Shown here: positions 35,733-47,600 of the stretch, in pieces
Numbering within the stretch: position 1 is the first letter of the stretch
Layout: every line of letters starts with the position of its first letter
NCBI GenBank assembly: GCA_018894105.1
Contig: CM032123.1
Coordinates: forward strand, 1,551,001 to 1,615,000
DNA length: 64,000 bases
Direction: 5' to 3'
DNA from: Jacaranda mimosifolia
Taxonomy: Eukaryota; Streptophyta; Magnoliopsida; Lamiales; Bignoniaceae
The notes under the pieces: model-generated
What the model saw: only the letters and a program-made list of their open reading frames with translations
What the model was told of the DNA's origin: nothing
The model's database searches: none
Made by a program: the position numbers and the translations under genes

Positions 35733-36356
35733 CCCCTAAGTCGAATAATCCAAAGCATGCATTTCTAGGATTACAGAATTCTAAATTGTACGAGGATAAG
35801 TACCACAATCTTCTAATGTTTTAAAAATCCCATGTTTGATTTAGTCATAAGCAGTGACTTTTCAAAACAAAGCACAAGTTGGCTATCTAATCTTGTTGAT
35901 TAAGCTAATTAGTTCTTAGCCAGCTTGGACAGCCAGCCAGCCAGCCCGGCTACAATATGACACGAAATTATCAAGTCTTGCCTAACCTAATAAAAATAAT
36001 CTAACGACTAAGTTATAGGGCGGATTATTTTATCAATCAGATATGACGAAATTTGCATTTCTTTTTTTTTTTAATATAAAATATAAGAGTAAGGTCAGAT
36101 GTTTAAATTTAACGGACATATTACGTATATGTATAAATAAAATAAAAATATAATATTTAAAGAAGTACAATTTTTTTTATTGTTTAATATTAAAACAAAA
36201 GATAATATTACATATATTTTTCTCACAATTAATTAAAAATTACATTCTTTTAATATACATAACAAAAGGAATTTTAAAAAAATTGTATTTACAGTCAACA
36301 TATGTATTTATCCTAATCACAATATTAATTACATTATAAATTATAAATAAAAAAGT
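35733..36356. other. Intergenic DNA with a faint SINE remnant
   Basis: AT-rich. About 36075-36140 resembles the 3' part of the window's SINE family (AAGAGTAAGGTCAGATGTTTAAATTT, then ACGTATATGTATAAAT). Otherwise nothing is supported. Confidence 0.35.
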
Positions 36357-37687
36357 CTAATAATTTTTGTGTTCTTCATTATTTGTTTCTTTAGGCTGCT
36401 CATCGGCTGTGTCTTCTTCTTTGGGATGCTCATGCGCGACGACTTCCTCGGCCAAAGACTCCACGCAAGCCTCCACTTTTTCCTCCGCTTCCTCGACCTG
36501 CATTCACACATTCGAATAATTAATTAATTAATTAATATTAATTAAATATTGTTAATCAGCTTAATTATAATTATAACTATAATTACTCGTACCTTATCGA
36601 TAAAATCGCCGACTAAATGAGCATCCTTGGATGCTATTTCCGCCGCATTTTCGACAAAATCAACGGCTTTTCTGAGCCTTCCGCCTGCCGGAAGACCATC
36701 GGCGATTTCCTCCGCCGCTTTCTCCACCTCCTCCGCCGCCTTTTCGACTGCGTGGACGATTACTTCCGCTGTATGCACTGCAGTTTCAACTTCATCTGCA
36801 CATCAAGTCTGTAATTTTCAGAAAGAAAAAATAATAATGCCAAAAAAAAAGAAGAGAAAATGTTAATTAATTCATTAAGAAATGGTGAAATTAAAACACC
36901 CAAAAAAAAAAAAAAATCAAACTCACTTTTGATTTTGAGGAGTGAACCCCATTTATGGCTGATAAAGGGTAGAACTATTGTAAAAACTACTCCCACGATC
37001 CAATTTCTGCATTAATTAATTTCGAGTAAGCAATTTTATTAATTAATTATTAATCCACAAACTCAACATTTTCATGCAAGAAACTAAAATCCATTAAGCT
37101 TACAAGAAGTTGATTAGGAGTTCAAGCCCAAATGAATTCCTGATGTGCGTGTGTTAAAATAAAAAAAATAAAAAAATAACTTACAAGAAGTTGAATGGAG
37201 ACTCATCAGAAGGGGGCGGAACTTCGGCTGGTTGAACAACATTGTACACCACGAAGCTTCTGGAAAGAAAAAAAATGCAAATTAATCAGCATCCCTTTTT
37301 TCGTTGTAAAAATCATTTTAATTTGATTTGAGTACTCATTCACAGCCTCAAACCCACTCCAAATTTAGAGTTAGAACTGATGCAATAAAAATTGCTTCGG
37401 CCCACATCAACCTAGGAGAGTCACGGGCGTGCACAACGGAACTTGACAATACTACTGTTAATAAGTAGTAGTTAATTTAATATAACATACCTTCTATTTT
37501 TGTCATCTTTTGGCACTCTCCATATATTGTGGACAGATGTGAACCCTTTTTTGCCCAAGAAAAGGCTTTGATGTTTGATAATAGCAAAATTAGCCGAAGA
37601 AAACTTAGAGGATATTCGAGTTTGATAGGGATTAAGGTGAAGGGTAGGTGGATATCCAAAGGCAATGACGGATTTTGAGAGGGACAT
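36357..37687 (-). CDS. Putative plastid membrane protein with Ala/Glu-rich helical C-terminus (5 exons)
   Basis: Exons in transcript order: 37491-37687, 37185-37259, 36927-37006, 36593-36795, 36357-36497. GT-AG and in phase, 231 residues. Residues 1-65 are Ser/Lys/Arg-rich with few acids and look like a chloroplast transit peptide. NWIVGVVFTIVLPFISHKWG (about 91-110) is one likely membrane segment. Beyond it is a helical, Ala/Glu-rich region with repeated heptad-like EKAAEEVEKAAEEIAD and VEEAEEKVEACVESLAEEV, then an acidic tail. This layout resembles small plant proteins reported from the chloroplast inner envelope (compare At1g42960), but function is unknown and the family call is from memory. 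A SINE fragment lies at the start of intron 2 (see 37114-37179). Confidence 0.8.
37114..37179 (+). mobile_element. 5'-truncated SINE at a splice donor, with 15-bp target duplication
   Basis: The fragment has the SINE B-box side (GGAGTTCAAGCCC), the ATTCCTGATGTGCGTGTGTT tail and an A-rich end. It is flanked by perfect copies of CTTACAAGAAGTTGA at 37099-37113 and 37180-37194. The right copy spans the exon 2 / intron 2 boundary of the minus-strand gene, so the duplication copied the donor TCAACTTCTT|GTAAG. Confidence 0.9.
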
Positions 37688-38460
37688 GGTTTTAGGAGAA
37701 ATCTATGTTTGGATTAAGACAAATTAGAAGGTAATCAAGGATTAATTAGGAGACAATTTGTGGAACAATGGGATTAATTTTCAAAGAAGAAGGTTCTTTT
37801 GGGAGCTGTAATAACAATGGTGATCAACTAATCCTAGGGAAAGAAGTTGTACGTTTTATAGGAAGAGCAGACACGTCTTTGGAGATATCTTCTTTTTGAA
37901 TATTCTTGCCAGGTACGAGTTTGACTTTTCAATTTACCCGAATTTTCATTATTTAATGGTCTTTTTTTTTTTTTTTTTAATTACTTGACTTGCACACCAG
38001 TATTATGGAATTGGCTTTGCATTATTGACTTGTGATTTTTTTGGGCCATGAAATCACAAGTCTTCCAGTAATATTTTTCTTTTGAAAATAAGTAGGTAGT
38101 AATATCAATGATGAGAATCAAACTTAAGAGCTTGGTCAATTATATCAGTCTCTAATATTCTAATTTGATACAAAATTAAGGCATGCCTTGCAATAAATGA
38201 GTACATTTGTTAGCAATAGGCCTAACATGGGAAAAAAAAGAAGAGATTTGAATTTTTTAGGAACGACTTTGCTCTTGGTATCCTTGCTCTTGCAGGGACA
38301 ACCTTTGTCCTTGCATGAGGGTTTTTAGGTCTTTTCCTTATATGGGATCCTCTTTTCAGGTGGCGCCCCCACATCCTTTTGGGATATGGTGGAGATTACA
38401 ACATTTAATGCAGAGATAAGCTGTCTGTCAGTGTATTTAATGTGGCAGAGTAGTGGTTGA
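37688..38460. other. 5' flank of the plastid protein gene and intergenic DNA
   Basis: 37688-37900 is the likely promoter and leader. Beyond it no gene is seen. A TTTAATG(C/T)(G/A) motif occurs three times at about 38403-38472, just before the minisatellite. Confidence 0.45.
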
Positions 38461-39020
38461 GTGCATTTAATGCGACAACGACTGGTGGTGAGAGAAACCT
38501 TCATGTCTCGTAGGTCGACCTCTTTTGGTCGAGATATCTCCCCGACCGTAGGTCTCACCGTCCACTCTGGTCAAATGCATGACCTCTCTGGTCGACCTCT
38601 TCTGGTCGACCTATTCTTGTCTAGATGTCCGCAGCCGTGGGTCTCTCTGCCCACTCTGGTCAAGTGCATGACCTCTCTAGTCGAATCTCTCTGACCACTC
38701 CGGTCAAATACATGACCTCTCTGGTCGACCTCTTCTGGTTGACCTATTCTTGTCGAGATGTCCTGCGGCCGTGGGTCTCTCTGCCCACTCTGGTCAAGTG
38801 CATGACCTCTCTGCTCGAATCTCTCTGACCACTCTAGTCAAATGCATGACCTCTCTGCTCGACTTCTTCGGGTCGAGATGTCCACAGCCGTGGGTCTCTC
38901 TACCCACTCTGGTCGAGTGCATGACCTCTCTGGTCAACCTATTCTGGTCAGTATGTCTCCCCGACCGTGGGTCTCGCCGCCCACTCTGGTCGAATGCATC
39001 ACCTCATCATGTCAAGACGA
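38461..39020. repeat. Minisatellite array of GGTCGACCTCTTCTGGTCGA-type units
   Basis: A core of about 45 bp, with the consensus CCCACTCTGGTCAAGTGCATGACCTCTCTGGTCGA, recurs with variants. CCGTGGGTCTC (or CCGTAGGTCTC) landmarks fall near 38543, 38632, 38767, 38886 and 38962. Spacing varies (about 76-135 bp), so shorter and longer units are mixed in a higher-order pattern. The array is GC-richer than its surroundings. Long frames on the + strand arise from repetition and match no protein. Confidence 0.85.
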
Positions 39021-40024
39021 CTCTCTAGCAGTGGACTTTTTAATCATAACCTGATTAATTGAAGAAAGACTGATAGCTTTTATTAGTCAATTAGCCCAAT
39101 GTATTCTTGGGCCTGGGATGGTTCTATTGGGCTTGTTGGGCTCGTCTTACTTCCCCATATCAGTTATATTGTTTTCAGTTATTTTGTGTTACACTGACTT
39201 AATACTAGCAATTGGGTACCCATGAATAACCCAATGATGGGTAATAATGAGTTGGGTAAATTACACACGAGTATTTTTGTGTTACACTGTTGTAATTTTT
39301 TTATTTGTAAAATCCAAAAATTAAAATTAAAATTAAAATTTTAGAAAATATACACGCGGGTGAATTTAGATTAAAATTTTTAAAAATATACATGTGGATA
39401 ACCCATAAGTACCCACAGGTTGGGCCAGAAAACGGAGGGTAATTTGGGTATATATGGGTAAAATTTTCCACATTTTATTGTGTTAAAAATGTAAAGTTCA
39501 TTACCCGTATTTTTTTTAGTACCCACGAGTACCCGTCGGTATGAATAATATTTTTTTTTTTGTACCCGTGGATATGGGTAATATTTTGCCAGGTGTAACA
39601 CTGTTGAAAATTATTGATCTTGCTAATTTATATGGTTCATTTTTCAGGAAAAGGAAAATGAAATTTGTTGTACCAATCTAACACTAATTTGCCATTAATT
39701 AAGAAAAAGTACTAACACATATAGACATGCTTCCAAGTTGTACAATAAACAACGAAAAAGGTTACTTGCTTATCATAATTACTCCATTCCATGGGTTAAA
39801 TTGATATCACAACCACTCCATTAAAAAAGACTTGATTATCATATAATTATACAATAGTAATAAAGCTAATTCTTAATTATACATTAATATATTATCACAT
39901 CATGACCAAAAACGTCATGGATTACAACTTCATCTTCATATTTATTTCTCCACCCAAAAGGAAAAAGAAAAAGAAAAGGGGAAAAAGAATCCAATACAAC
40001 ATATACCAATTGAAGGAAAAATGA
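39021..40024. other. Intergenic DNA with a GGGTACCC-rich repeat region
   Basis: About 39198-39600 carries CTAGCAATTGGGTACCC at one end and GGATATGGGTAATATTTTGCCAGG at the other, with ACCCGTCGG and ACCCACAGG motifs between; possibly another TIR element. No gene is visible. Confidence 0.4.
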
Positions 40025-41029
40025 TCACACATCATGGTACTCCTCCAGTTGAACATCCTTAGCCTTCAGAGGAACATAATCTCCCAAATAAACCTCAAGA
40101 TGATCAGAAAGAGCCGACTTATCGATGTTTTCATGATGACAGGATTTGCAAACGAAGTAGATAACAGTTTGTACGACCAATCCAAACAGAATCAACTTAA
40201 ATAACAACAAGAAGCAAAGAGCCCCTAGCACAATCACTCGCAAGGCATCCATCCTCAAACATCCATACACAACAAATAACCTAAACACCAAGTTTATGAT
40301 CAGCAAAGAAAAGTTCAACTTAAGGAAAATAACTGTGGCCACACCCATTTTCCCTTTGATCAAATCCTTGCTCTTGATCATGGCCTTAAACCCATACGAC
40401 TCCTCCAACACGGAGACAACGCTGGCCAGCTGCCAAATGATAGTCATATACACAAACCCCAATACGTACAAGATTAATATCATCAAGAAAACCACTGTCC
40501 CAACCTTAGAATCAGCTAGGGTGGCACCCCATAAGTATAGGATTAGGACAAAAACTATGTTGTAAGAACAGAAGGCAAAGAAAGTACACAAGAAAGTCAC
40601 CATGAGCCTCTTCCAAACCTTTGGGACGACGCTCATGACTTTCTTGAATGTTATTTCGCGTGATGTGTAGACACATGCGACCGTGTAAACGACAGCTGAG
40701 GTAGAGAGGAGGGATAATATGAGGAGAAAAGTGAAGTAGATTGCCTTGAAAAGTATGTATGTGGCCCATTCGGAGGATACTAGGTCGGAGAGCTTGTTGT
40801 ACCTTGGGGTGCCGGCTTTAGTCCAGTGTAGCCGGAACTCGTTGTACCTGATCCTCCAGTAGAGGATTTGTGATACTTCTTCATGTGCTAGGAAGATGAA
40901 GGTGAGTGGGAGGATTAGGGTTAGGGTTATTTGGGTGAAGATTTTCTTCCATCTGAAGATGAGTTTGTAGGCTTCTGTGTAGATGCCAAAGAGCCCTAGA
41001 AATTGCATGTCTTCTTGCTCTCTATCCAT
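40025..41029 (-). CDS. Plant polytopic membrane protein of unknown function (single exon)
   Basis: A 334-residue protein from one uninterrupted exon starting MDREQEDMQFLGLFGIYTEA. By eye it has six hydrophobic segments near residues 29-48, 95-120, 142-170, 178-205, 235-262 and 268-292. Polar loops include the conserved-looking VLEESYGFKAMIKSKDLIKG and a soluble charged C-terminus. It resembles an uncharacterised plant family (compare At5g44860, At4g19950, At1g31130), some members of which carry a doubtful name, polyadenylate-binding protein 1-B-binding protein. Location is probably an internal membrane; no targeting peptide is clear. Start at 41029: the nearby upstream sequence has TG repeats and no better start. 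Confidence 0.85.
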   Translation of the reverse strand: MDREQEDMQFLGLFGIYTEAYKLIFRWKKIFTQITLTLILPLTFIFLAHEEVSQILYWRIRYNEFRLHWTKAGTPRYNKLSDLVSSEWATYILFKAIYFTFLLILSLLSTSAVVYTVACVYTSREITFKKVMSVVPKVWKRLMVTFLCTFFAFCSYNIVFVLILYLWGATLADSKVGTVVFLMILILYVLGFVYMTIIWQLASVVSVLEESYGFKAMIKSKDLIKGKMGVATVIFLKLNFSLLIINLVFRLFVVYGCLRMDALRVIVLGALCFLLLFKLILFGLVVQTVIYFVCKSCHHENIDKSALSDHLEVYLGDYVPLKAKDVQLEEYHDV

Positions 41030-42060
41030 GATGGATATGCTTACAATATGTGTGTGTGTGTAGAATGATCAAGAATGGGGAAATGGATGGTATTAGGTAT
41101 AAATGGGAATTGAAGTTCAAAATTGTTTAGAGGTTTGTAGCTTAGTGTTCAATTAGGACTAATTAAATTCTGTCGTTGATGTCATACGAGGTTCTTTATA
41201 TATTATTTGTGTAGCAATCTTGGTTGATAATCTTGTGGGTTCTTTGTAGATGAATAGAAACATTATACTAGTTTATAGTTACTTATTTTATGGATATATG
41301 GGTAATATGGTAGCAAGCTCCCTCATTTACGAAGAAATCATCGCTGGTGGGTAGTTGAGGAATTAACAAAAATTATTTTAAAAAAATAAATAAATCAACT
41401 TCATATATGTTTTTTTAATTTACAAATTAATGCATACGTGTAAGAGGGGTCGTTATGATTTCAATAGCTAACTTCACACATATATATGTATGAGGACAAT
41501 TTATTGTGTCAATTGATCGTTCGACAATTTAATAAATATTTGGAGGGTACAATATGAGTTTAGTATAATTCTTCTAGGTTTAAACGTCATATATTCCCCG
41601 AGAAGATGATAGACACTGGAATAACTAGACAGGTTGGAGTCGTTGAAAAAGAAAGCATATAACTTAAGGTATACATGTATGTTATTGTCATACTATTATT
41701 ATAAAAGAAAATTTTTCATCCTATCTCATTGATTATGGTATTAATTAATCTTATAATACAAGTTACAGACAAACCTATGTTATTTAAAAAAACTGTCAGC
41801 TGGATCAAAGGTCCCATTCTTACCCATCATAATCAAATAAATGATGGCGACGTTGTTATTATTCTATTAAGGAACAAGAAAACACATAGCCTAAGAAGAT
41901 CGACACTTCCCTGATAAAATGTGAGGGTAACATTTAGTAAAGAAAAGTATGTCAAAAAGACCTTTGTTTATTCTTTGTTAAGAGAGCGGCCATGAAAAAC
42001 CGGATTAGTTCATTGATTTTGTCTATTGGAATATGTAAAATGACAATGGAGACCAGTGAA
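41030..42060. other. 5' flank of the membrane protein gene and intergenic DNA
   Basis: AT-rich, no gene supported. A 61-codon frame at 41729-41914 has no recognisable match. Confidence 0.5.
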
Positions 42061-42352
42061 CCTCCCATCAGCTAGTTCGGTTGTGTTAGGGTAGACTTCG
42101 GAAGGCTGATTGGGATCATGCCCCTTTGAGCAGACGAGATCGACTCTCAACTAGTTCCGTAGTTAGGAGTAGAATTCGGAAGGCTGATTGGGGCCATCCC
42201 CTTTGAGCAAACGAGTTCGACTTGGTGACCAAGGGGCCTTTAGTTTCACCCTCAATGCTCAAAGCCCTAATTCCCTTCCCAGGTTGCTTCCCAAGGAGGG
42301 CTTGCTTTAGTTTCACCATTCAGAGCCCTAATTCGCTTCCCCGTGTTACTTC
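42061..42352. repeat. Two short tandem duplications side by side
   Basis: First: an ~80-bp unit with CTAGTTC(G/C)G, TTCGGAAGGCTGATTGGG and CCCCTTTGAGCA(G/A)ACGAG, once at about 42073-42140 and again at about 42150-42222. Second: a unit with TAGTTTCACC and AGCCCTAATTC(C/G)CTTCCC, at about 42240-42285 and 42309-42352. No coding frame is conserved between copies. Confidence 0.7.
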
Positions 42353-43722
42353 CAGAAAATTTAAATAAGGCAAGTCAGCTTTCTCAATAAGCCAACAAAT
42401 CTGCTTTCTCGTAATTAGTTAAACCCAAAGAAATGTTTTTTGTTGCTAGTTCACTATCTTGTCTTAATGTTGTTGCTTGCTAAGGAGAAGAATGAATAGA
42501 ATGTTATGAGGTCTTAAGCCCCAAATACTGTAGAACTCGGCCCACTTTTTTCCACAGTCCACATAGTGAAGCATTTCTAGTCTTTCTAACATGGAGGATT
42601 TGTAAATAAACTTTCAAAATCAAAGTCTCCTTTTTCACATCCTGATGCCCAGCATTAGTGTAAAGCATATGTATTATCAGAAGACAGAGAAAATGTTTCA
42701 CTTTCAAATAAAGCTCTCTCTGATGGTTAGGCAAAACATCTTATCCACATGGAAACCATCGTTAGTTGAGTAGTCAAATGACTCACTCCAAACTTGACCT
42801 TTTCCCATCCCATCCCCAATGTGTTTGATGCTTTGTGTCTCCTGGAAAATACCTAAAATACACACACAACATGCCAATGAAATCTAATTGGATTGATGGT
42901 AAAATCACTCTTACTCTTATCCCCTCCAAGCTGTGTATTCGACAATTGATGCTTACACAGGGGAAATATCATACATGAAGCCACCAAACATGTAAAAACA
43001 TAAAGTTCTTCACAAACTAGTAAAATTTTCTTTCCTTGCCTCTCATGGAGGATTCCTGTTTCTTGCTTACCTTCATTGTTCTTTCTGTTTTTTTTATATC
43101 ATATATTTTTTCTTTTGTTAGGTGGGGTGGGAGGGAGGGGGTGGGTACTTTACTCAAAAGGCCTCTAGAAAGAACATCCTGTAGCTAATATAAAGATGAT
43201 CATAGGAATCAAACGATTGTAAATAAAATTCTGAGCAGCTGTTGGAAATTCTACAATAAACTTGGCTTAAAGGCAATCCAAACTATATACACTCACATAT
43301 TGGGGAAAGTTGGACGGAGGGATTCAGCAGAGCACATGAGTTTTACAGACACCTTGAAAGGAAGGAGAGCAGTTGAAGCATACAAGGTGATTTCCGCTAG
43401 CCGGGTGGGTTACTCCTGCTGCTTCCCCCCTCAAAACAGTTAGTCCAGATGAGCAGCTGTCACAAACCAGGGCATCTTCAAGTTAGAAGTGTAAATTTTA
43501 GAACATTATGATGATGGTAACATTCCAATCAAGAAAAAGCTATGCTTTATGTGTTTTCCTTTCTTTGAAATTAGTACAACAGGAGAATGCAAGCTGACAA
43601 ACCATTTATCCTTTCCTCATTATGCATTTCCAACTTCCCAACCAAAGGATAACTCCTGAATTTTCTATGCTGCACAAACAGCTATAACTTTAAGGCCAAC
43701 ACCAGAATAAACATATAACCTA
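42353..43722. other. Intergenic DNA and 3' region of SEU
   Basis: No gene is recognised. A G-rich stretch (GGTGGGGTGGGAGGGAGGGGGTGGG) lies at about 43121-43145. The part nearest 43722 is likely the SEU 3' UTR. Confidence 0.5.
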
Positions 43723-44584
43723 TCAGGGAGAAGATCCCTTCCAATCAAATTGAAGGTTATTAAAACCATTAACTGCCCCAAGACCAGTAAGCAGTTGGTT
43801 ACCCATATCCTGCTGCTGTGGATTCATGCCTTGCTCTCGTGCCATTGTCATGCCTACTCTCCCATTCATAGACAGAGAGTTATTCCCAAATGCAGCTCGA
43901 ATCCCATTTACCATGGCAGATTGGCCCAGCCCATTGCCGACACTCCCAAACCCTGGAACACCAATACCTGAGTTACCATTCCCCACTCCAGTTCCTACTA
44001 GAATGTTGCCACCATTCATACCAGCATTACTGCTTGTTGACAACATTCCATTAACATTTTTCACATCACTACTCATTGTCCCCATGCCCATTATACCACC
44101 CCCACCAAGCTGCGAAGACATCATCATGTCATGTATAATTTTCTGGACAGAGCTTTGTGAATCACTTGCATCTGCATCACCAGAAAGAGCAGGTTGCTGC
44201 ATTGAAACATTTGGTGAATTCACCGAGTTTACCTGAGCTCCTGATAAACTACCATGTGAAGTTGGCTGTGGATTATTAGATGATGATGGCGTTGGTGACT
44301 GGAAGGGGGATGCAGGGGGCTGAGCCTGCGGCATGGTGCTTGAAGAACCCGGAGATGGCATCTGAACACTATTGCCTCCGAAGGTGCTGTTAGCACTAGA
44401 CATTGTGTTTTGCTGTCGAGAGTTCATTGAGTTTTGATGAAGAAGCCCGACAATGGTGCTAGTTGATGAAGTTGTGGGCACTGCATTCATAGTGTTATTA
44501 ACACTTGGCGTGCCGGTCGTAGAAGAAAGTTGAATGGCGGCAGCCTGGATAGAATTATCGTTGTTTGAGTTTTGACCCATTGCT

Positions 44585-44616
<32 letters not shown>

Positions 44617-47600
44617 TAGCTGACCCTCAGGTTGTTGAGGTTGACCTTGAAATGCAGGTGAAGGATTTGTTCTTCGAGGAAATTTGGCCAAGCTCTCTGG
44701 AAAGGAAAATTACAATAATTAGTTACTTATGAAAGAAGGGCCTCTAGAAGTTTATGTAGATGAAGGCCATGAAATCCCTATTTCAATGAAACTAAAGATG
44801 AGATTGTTAACAAAATTAACTGCAGTACCATCGCTAAAAATGGCATTCAAACTTTTGGTTAGCTATCAATTTAAGGAATCACAAGTACAGAGGACTTCCA
44901 GATGCAGCAGTTGGGACAAAAACCTCATATATTATTCCTAAGTTTGTCATCATTTCTAACTAATATGAATCTCTACACCTCCGCTTGTGGTACCTGCTTC
45001 AATCATTCAGAGTCTCTTAGTTGCCCACCATAGACACGAAATGAAATGCCACACAAACTTATTATGGTTCCACATATTTTATTTCTTGCCACTTCTAACA
45101 ATTGCGAAGTCATTAGAAGCATTACGCCAGGTTGATTGACCCAGCTTAGTCCTGTGATTCACTTCCCCACCTCCCTTATTGAATAAAGAAAATAGGTCGA
45201 ACCAATTGTGAGAGAGGAATCAAGCTTACCCATAGGACCAGTACCAGTTTCACGGCTATAATCAATAAGATCTTTCATGCTATTCACCACTTCTGATATC
45301 TGCAATGCGGACAGTAGAATACAAGACAAATGATCACCCACTGCTACAAAACAAATAGTGACAAGAAATCTTCCATGCAATTGAAAACTTTTTGTAATTG
45401 TGCCAGCAGGGAAATATAAACTCAGTATCATCCCCAAATAAAAACAAATTAATAATGAAAATATATAGCCATAAATAACCCTAGCCAATAGCACACATCG
45501 TCAGTATCCTTTTATAGCAGCAAACACAAAATCTTTGGATGTTGCTCACTATGGTAAATCAATTTCCAATTCTTTGACGAAAATGCATGCAATCACTTCT
45601 ACATTCAGCAACTTTCATGCAAATCCTGTGTTAAGTTGGAGGGCATTCTTTAGAATAAACAAGAAAAATGCTATTCGTTGCTGACTACAACCCAAATTCT
45701 CCATCAATGAATGGCCTATTTCTATTTTAACTGACTCTAGTTAGCCAGCATCTTGTAGTTGGTATTTGAAATTTCGAACCCACATGACATGAACTTCTAA
45801 TTAGTCTACAAATTCGAATAATCCAAAATTTGTGCTTTTGAATGGAACCTGCAAGGAATATGGTTGATTTGCAAAAATAAACTTTTAAATTAGTTTGTAA
45901 AGTTAGCTGAAATTGTCTAAATCACTTCTAAGTATGCATACAGGAATCACCTAGGAACTGCCTACAACATCAGCATGTTCTGCTAATCAGCAAGTACAAG
46001 CACAGAGATTAAAGCAAAAGCACAGATTTATGTTGTTCCATGTTGCTTTCCCCATGTTATTTTGGGAACACAGAGATAACAGGGTTGAAAAAGGCAAATG
46101 CCACTTCACTGGCCTAGGAAATTTCCAAATAAGACAGGCAACCTTCTCTCCTCCTTGATATAAAATGAAGCAACAAGGAAGACATTGATGAAGTTAACAC
46201 CAAATACCATTTGTAACAACTGAAGAAAAGACGACTTCAATTACAATCTCCATTTGTAAATTGTAACATCCTAGATCAGCTAACCTTAACCCACCTTCCA
46301 AGGGAAAAGAAAAATATGCACCTCAAATCAACTAGCAATGGTCATAGCATGCACAAAAAGGCTCTAGAATACGTTAATAGAAAGGGGATGCAATCACAAA
46401 AAAATTTATAAGCTAACAAGCGAAGGAGAAAGCTCATGATATTTAGTAGCTTTCCATCACTGAAGAATCTTATTTTTCTGAGAAAACACAACACAGTGAG
46501 CTACACATGCAACACTCATACTCTTGTAATTCTACCAAATGGTTAGAGATGGCTGGTTGCTTAACTCAACCATGGTTTTTAATTGATGGAAAAGGAAGTG
46601 TCTAGTAGTAGAAAAAAGCACATTACCTGCAGGCATCGCACGTATCTTTTTGTATATCCCAAATCATTTACCAATGGAACTTCCAAAGCTTTGGCCAGCT
46701 GACGAGCAGAGGCAACAAACCTGAAAAAGCAAAATTGCAGGTTGGTAATCAAAAGAGCATTTCTATAGTAAGTCCCCATACCCTACAACAGCAGTAACTT
46801 CAGAATAGCATAAACCTGGGCAGACAGTTCTTTTAACTATAATTACATTTCCTTTTGACATAAAAAATGCTTATGAGAATTCCAAAAGACAAGTACAGGG
46901 AATTCATCTAGGAAACTAGCATGAGACATATTTTGAAAAAAATAAAAATATAAATTGGTAAGTCTGTAAAATAGTCCTATATAATTTAAAAGGAATGATA
47001 ATGATCCTTTGAACAATTTCTGTCCACCATTGCTGTCCACCATTGCACTCCTTGATCATCTGGGTGGAGAAAATGATAAAAAAAACAAATGTAAAGAGGG
47101 ATTTGTAACTGAAGGTGAGAAAAGCATTATTGGACCATTAACCCATCAATAGATTTCAGGTTTTGAAAACTATGAACCTTTGAAATTCCAGTAACTTGAA
47201 TTCACAAGATAATTTAAAATAAAAAAAAAGGAAAAAGGACTTCGTCCTCAGTATATTAAATAACACTGGCTAAATAGCCACATTTTATTCCTATTCTTGC
47301 GAAAACTGCAGCCCATTAAACAGTGGTCCTCCATGACTAAATAAATGGTCAACAAAATGTCACAGTTCCATGCATGAGCACATCCTGCAGTCATTGTCTA
47401 CCACTTCATTCTCACAAAAAGAAAAGAAGGTTTTGTAATAACCAGTACACCGGATAAGTTCAGTCAGAGGAAGAAGCTTTTGCTTTCAGAGTATTTCTGG
47501 CAAGTAGATGCATGGCAGTCAAAATAAAAATTACCTAAACTATTACTTAAGCAACTGTCCACAGGGCAATTTTGCAGGGACAGGCAGGTTAAAGCTTCAA

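Noticed and set aside
38461..39020. CRISPR-like array
   Set aside because: Repeats vary in length and sequence with no constant repeat/unique spacer pattern, and the host is a plant.
38461..39054. Several overlapping + strand frames of 67-92 codons
   Set aside because: They only read the minisatellite units repeatedly in different frames; no start context or homology.
38300..39130. Complete LTR retrotransposon around the minisatellite
   Set aside because: TTTAATGC repeats and TGGGCC-rich flanks hint at an LTR, but no paired LTRs, primer-binding site, polyprotein or target duplication could be found.
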